From assembly GCA_035266865.1 (NCBI GenBank), contig DATFMR010000032.1:11005-75004 (forward strand): a stretch of DNA of 64,000 bases, given 5' to 3'. Below the pieces are notes generated by a model. That model ran no database searches. It saw nothing but the letters and a program-made list of their open reading frames with translations, and was not told where the DNA came from. Of this stretch, positions 62,862-64,000 are shown piece by piece (positions within the stretch are counted from its first letter, which is position 1; each line of letters opens with the position of its first letter). The stretch is from JAKAGZ01 sp035266865 (lineage in GTDB: Bacteria > Bacteroidota > Ignavibacteria > Ignavibacteriales > Ignavibacteriaceae). Position numbers and translations under genes: made by a program.

Positions 62862-62890
62862 TTGACATTAGTAACAAGAGGCAGTAAATT
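62862..62890 (+). promoter_or_regulatory. Predicted rRNA operon promoter
   Basis: TTGACA (62862-62867), 17-bp spacer, TAAATT (62885-62890, continuing as TAAATTTG). It lies ~130 bp before the 16S 5' end. The remaining 62633-63020 interval is AT-rich leader without coding frames. Confidence 0.7.
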
Positions 62891-62929
62891 TGAAGTCCTT
62901 CTTTAAATGAGGAAGGAAAAATTTTTGAA

Positions 62930-62940
62930 TGTTCTTTGAT
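62930..62940 (+). promoter_or_regulatory. boxA-like antitermination site in the rRNA leader
   Basis: TGTTCTTTGAT resembles the boxA core (TGCTCTTTA) that recruits NusB/NusE in rRNA leaders. Its position between the promoter and 16S fits. Confidence 0.5.
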
Positions 62941-63020
62941 AGAGTGAGTGCATTTAACCAGTCAATGTTAAATGGTTTCAACTAAGCGTCTAACGCCAAG
63001 ATTACAAAAAATTAAACTCT

Positions 63021-64000
<980 letters not shown>

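Overview
The window looks like chromosomal DNA of a low-GC member of the Ignavibacteria/Chlorobi side of the Bacteroidota. The evidence is AT-rich sequence, a PorV/PorQ-family outer membrane protein, a SufBCDSU-type Fe-S operon, and the first ~980 nt of a 16S rRNA gene with Ignavibacteria-like character at the right edge. Four promoters share a TTGACA-like -35, a 17-bp spacer and a TAnnTT -10. The placement is by eye; no database was searched. Genes are densely packed and mostly housekeeping. No prophage, CRISPR array, tRNA or intact insertion sequence was seen.

Layout. 1-7648 is a cell-surface glycan block: a truncated YfhO-family membrane protein, two methyltransferases and GT4, GT9 and GT2 glycosyltransferases. 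7777-14785 is a Fe-S assembly operon (sufB-C-D-S-U, a SufT-type DUF59 gene, a bacilliredoxin and an Rrf2 regulator with three cysteines). 14782-22420 holds nhaA, gpmI, small secreted proteins, a PorV-like protein, a TlpA-like thioredoxin and an intergenic stretch with two decayed gene remnants. 22642-31926 holds a 39-residue membrane ORF, two glycan-related transferases, a GH13 enzyme, an AI-2E-type permease, NifU-like and Mrp Fe-S carriers, polyphosphate kinase and a deoxyhypusine-synthase homologue. 32410-37583 holds a secreted DUF4412 protein and the rplM-rpsI / rpsB-tsf / pyrH / frr translation block, with structured leaders and terminators. 37618-51315 holds CapA, an L,D-transpeptidase-like protein, an Omp85 protein, yicC-gmk-rpoZ-coaBC-udg-dnaB, a DUF1460 protein, a ClC transporter and nfo.

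The most unusual region is 52296-58553. It is a tightly coupled minus-strand operon encoding a PqqD-like protein, an ATP-grasp ligase, a LysA-like PLP decarboxylase, a urea-transporter/M23-peptidase fusion, a TPR protein and a YaiO-like outer membrane barrel. The decarboxylase carries an N-terminal YxxPxI...G tail resembling the leader motif that PqqD-fold (RRE) domains bind in RiPP systems. This suggests an undescribed cell-envelope amino-acid/peptide modification system. Just downstream lies an RmlD-like gene broken by a single in-frame stop. The window ends with kdsC-like, rfbB and SLBB export genes and a rRNA operon.
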